Shown here: positions 63,672 through 64,000 of the stretch, piece by piece | Layout: each line of letters opens with the position of its first letter | How positions within the stretch are numbered: position 1 is the first letter of the stretch | Assembly: GCA_900317955.1 (NCBI GenBank) | Contig: ONIP01000001.1 | Coordinates: 52,810-116,809, forward strand | DNA: 64,000 nucleotides | Direction: 5' to 3' | Source of the DNA: an uncultured Bacteroidales bacterium | GTDB taxonomy: Bacteria > Bacteroidota > Bacteroidia > Bacteroidales > P3 | Translations under genes and position numbers: made by a program | The notes under the pieces: model-generated | The model's database searches: none | Told to the model about the DNA's origin: nothing | The model's input: only the letters and a program-made list of their open reading frames with translations

Positions 63672-63990
63672 TTAAGGAGACTTCTATAAAAGGTGGAACC
63701 CTTAATGACGTTGCGGAAGTCGAGCGCAGAACCGAACTTGTTCGAGCTTTGCCGAGATGCAGCAACGTCTCGAAGATATAAGACACATGCCGTTAGGCGC
63801 GGTACCGTCATAAATAATAGAACCCTCATTAATTATCTGTATCCGATAAAACGTGCCAACGGCACGTAATCCTATTAACCCCACACTGCGGGACGTTGGG
63901 TCACGACCGAAAGGGAGCTGCCCCAACTCCGCAGTGTGGGGTATAATGTGAGATTAGCCAGCGTACTGAAGGTACGCTACACTAACATCA
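63672..63990. repeat. Dispersed intergenic repeat, copy 5 (hairpin-rich)
   Basis: GTTGCGGAAGTCGAGCGCAG and TTGTTCGAGCTTTGCCGAGA repeat 29469-29520. Further hairpins follow: ACGTGCC/GGCACGT (63851-63867), CCCCACACTGCGG with CCGCAGTGTGGGG (63879-63941) and GCGTAC/GTACGC near 63961. No gene is seen in the 63609-64000 stretch. Confidence 0.6.
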
Positions 63991-64000
63991 CTCATTCAGC

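Overview
The window reads as chromosome of a member of the Bacteroidota, most likely an uncultured Bacteroidales. The main support is the promoter type: TAnnTTTG -7 boxes (TATCTTTG, TATTTTTG, TACTTTTG, TACCTTTG) precede many genes. Other support comes from lipoproteins and small outer-membrane barrels, a gliding-motility / type IX secretion C-terminal domain, DUF4831 and DUF4810/DUF799 proteins, a BT4734/VirE-type primase module, and a MurL/MurD2 pair. Native genes have strongly C-ending codons, which create long antisense shadow ORFs, including one of more than 1,000 codons inside secA. The species cannot be named from sequence alone.

Region 1 (1-15 kb). A leftward envelope/metabolic operon holds a barrel protein, an S41 protease lipoprotein and a PPDK-like protein cut by the window edge. 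It is divergent from a coiled-coil lipoprotein. Next come murL, murD2 and an M20 amidohydrolase, overlapping one another; this pair would supply the D-Glu of peptidoglycan without a glutamate racemase. A C69 dipeptidase, a MATE exporter, a WHy-like lipoprotein and three small barrel proteins follow.

Region 2 (15-30 kb). A housekeeping run: glnS, a GT39-like glycosyltransferase, pheT, an unknown gene, rluB, an rsmI-like methyltransferase, a trans-sulfuration PLP enzyme, secA, and a ferredoxin-fused aldo/keto reductase. Two arrays of 8-bp tandem repeats in opposite orientation (27945-28120 and 30156-30419) lie around the reductase and a small lipoprotein gene.

Region 3 (30.4-45.9 kb) is the accessory block and the most interesting part. 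A 5' fragment of a secreted surface protein (signal peptide plus SLRE motif, 30425-30667) and a 3' fragment with a gliding-motility C-terminal domain (45310-45900) point the same way and enclose two lower-GC inserts. Insert A (about 30728-36760) has 27-bp terminal inverted repeats and a strikingly symmetrical layout: inverted repeat, terminator, short gene, conserved leader and promoter at both ends, pointing outward, with a translationally coupled primase/ATPase-HU operon between them. No transposase or integrase is visible. Insert B (36940-45191) is a four-gene leftward operon: UvrD-like helicase fused to a Cas4/RecB-like nuclease, a two-segment membrane protein, a type III-like Mod methyltransferase and a Res helicase-nuclease. 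It looks like a compound anti-phage system.

Region 4 (46-64 kb). Housekeeping resumes with RNase P RNA, DUF4810 and DUF799 lipoproteins, comB, a PAP2 phosphatase, trmO convergent with rnz, DUF4831, a sodium:solute symporter, a secreted YD-like protein, tRNA-Leu(CAA), prs, rplY, era, a VanX-like dipeptidase, a Pif1-like helicase, nadE with a degenerate glutaminase domain, and a barrel protein. Hairpin-rich dispersed repeats occupy several intergenic gaps.
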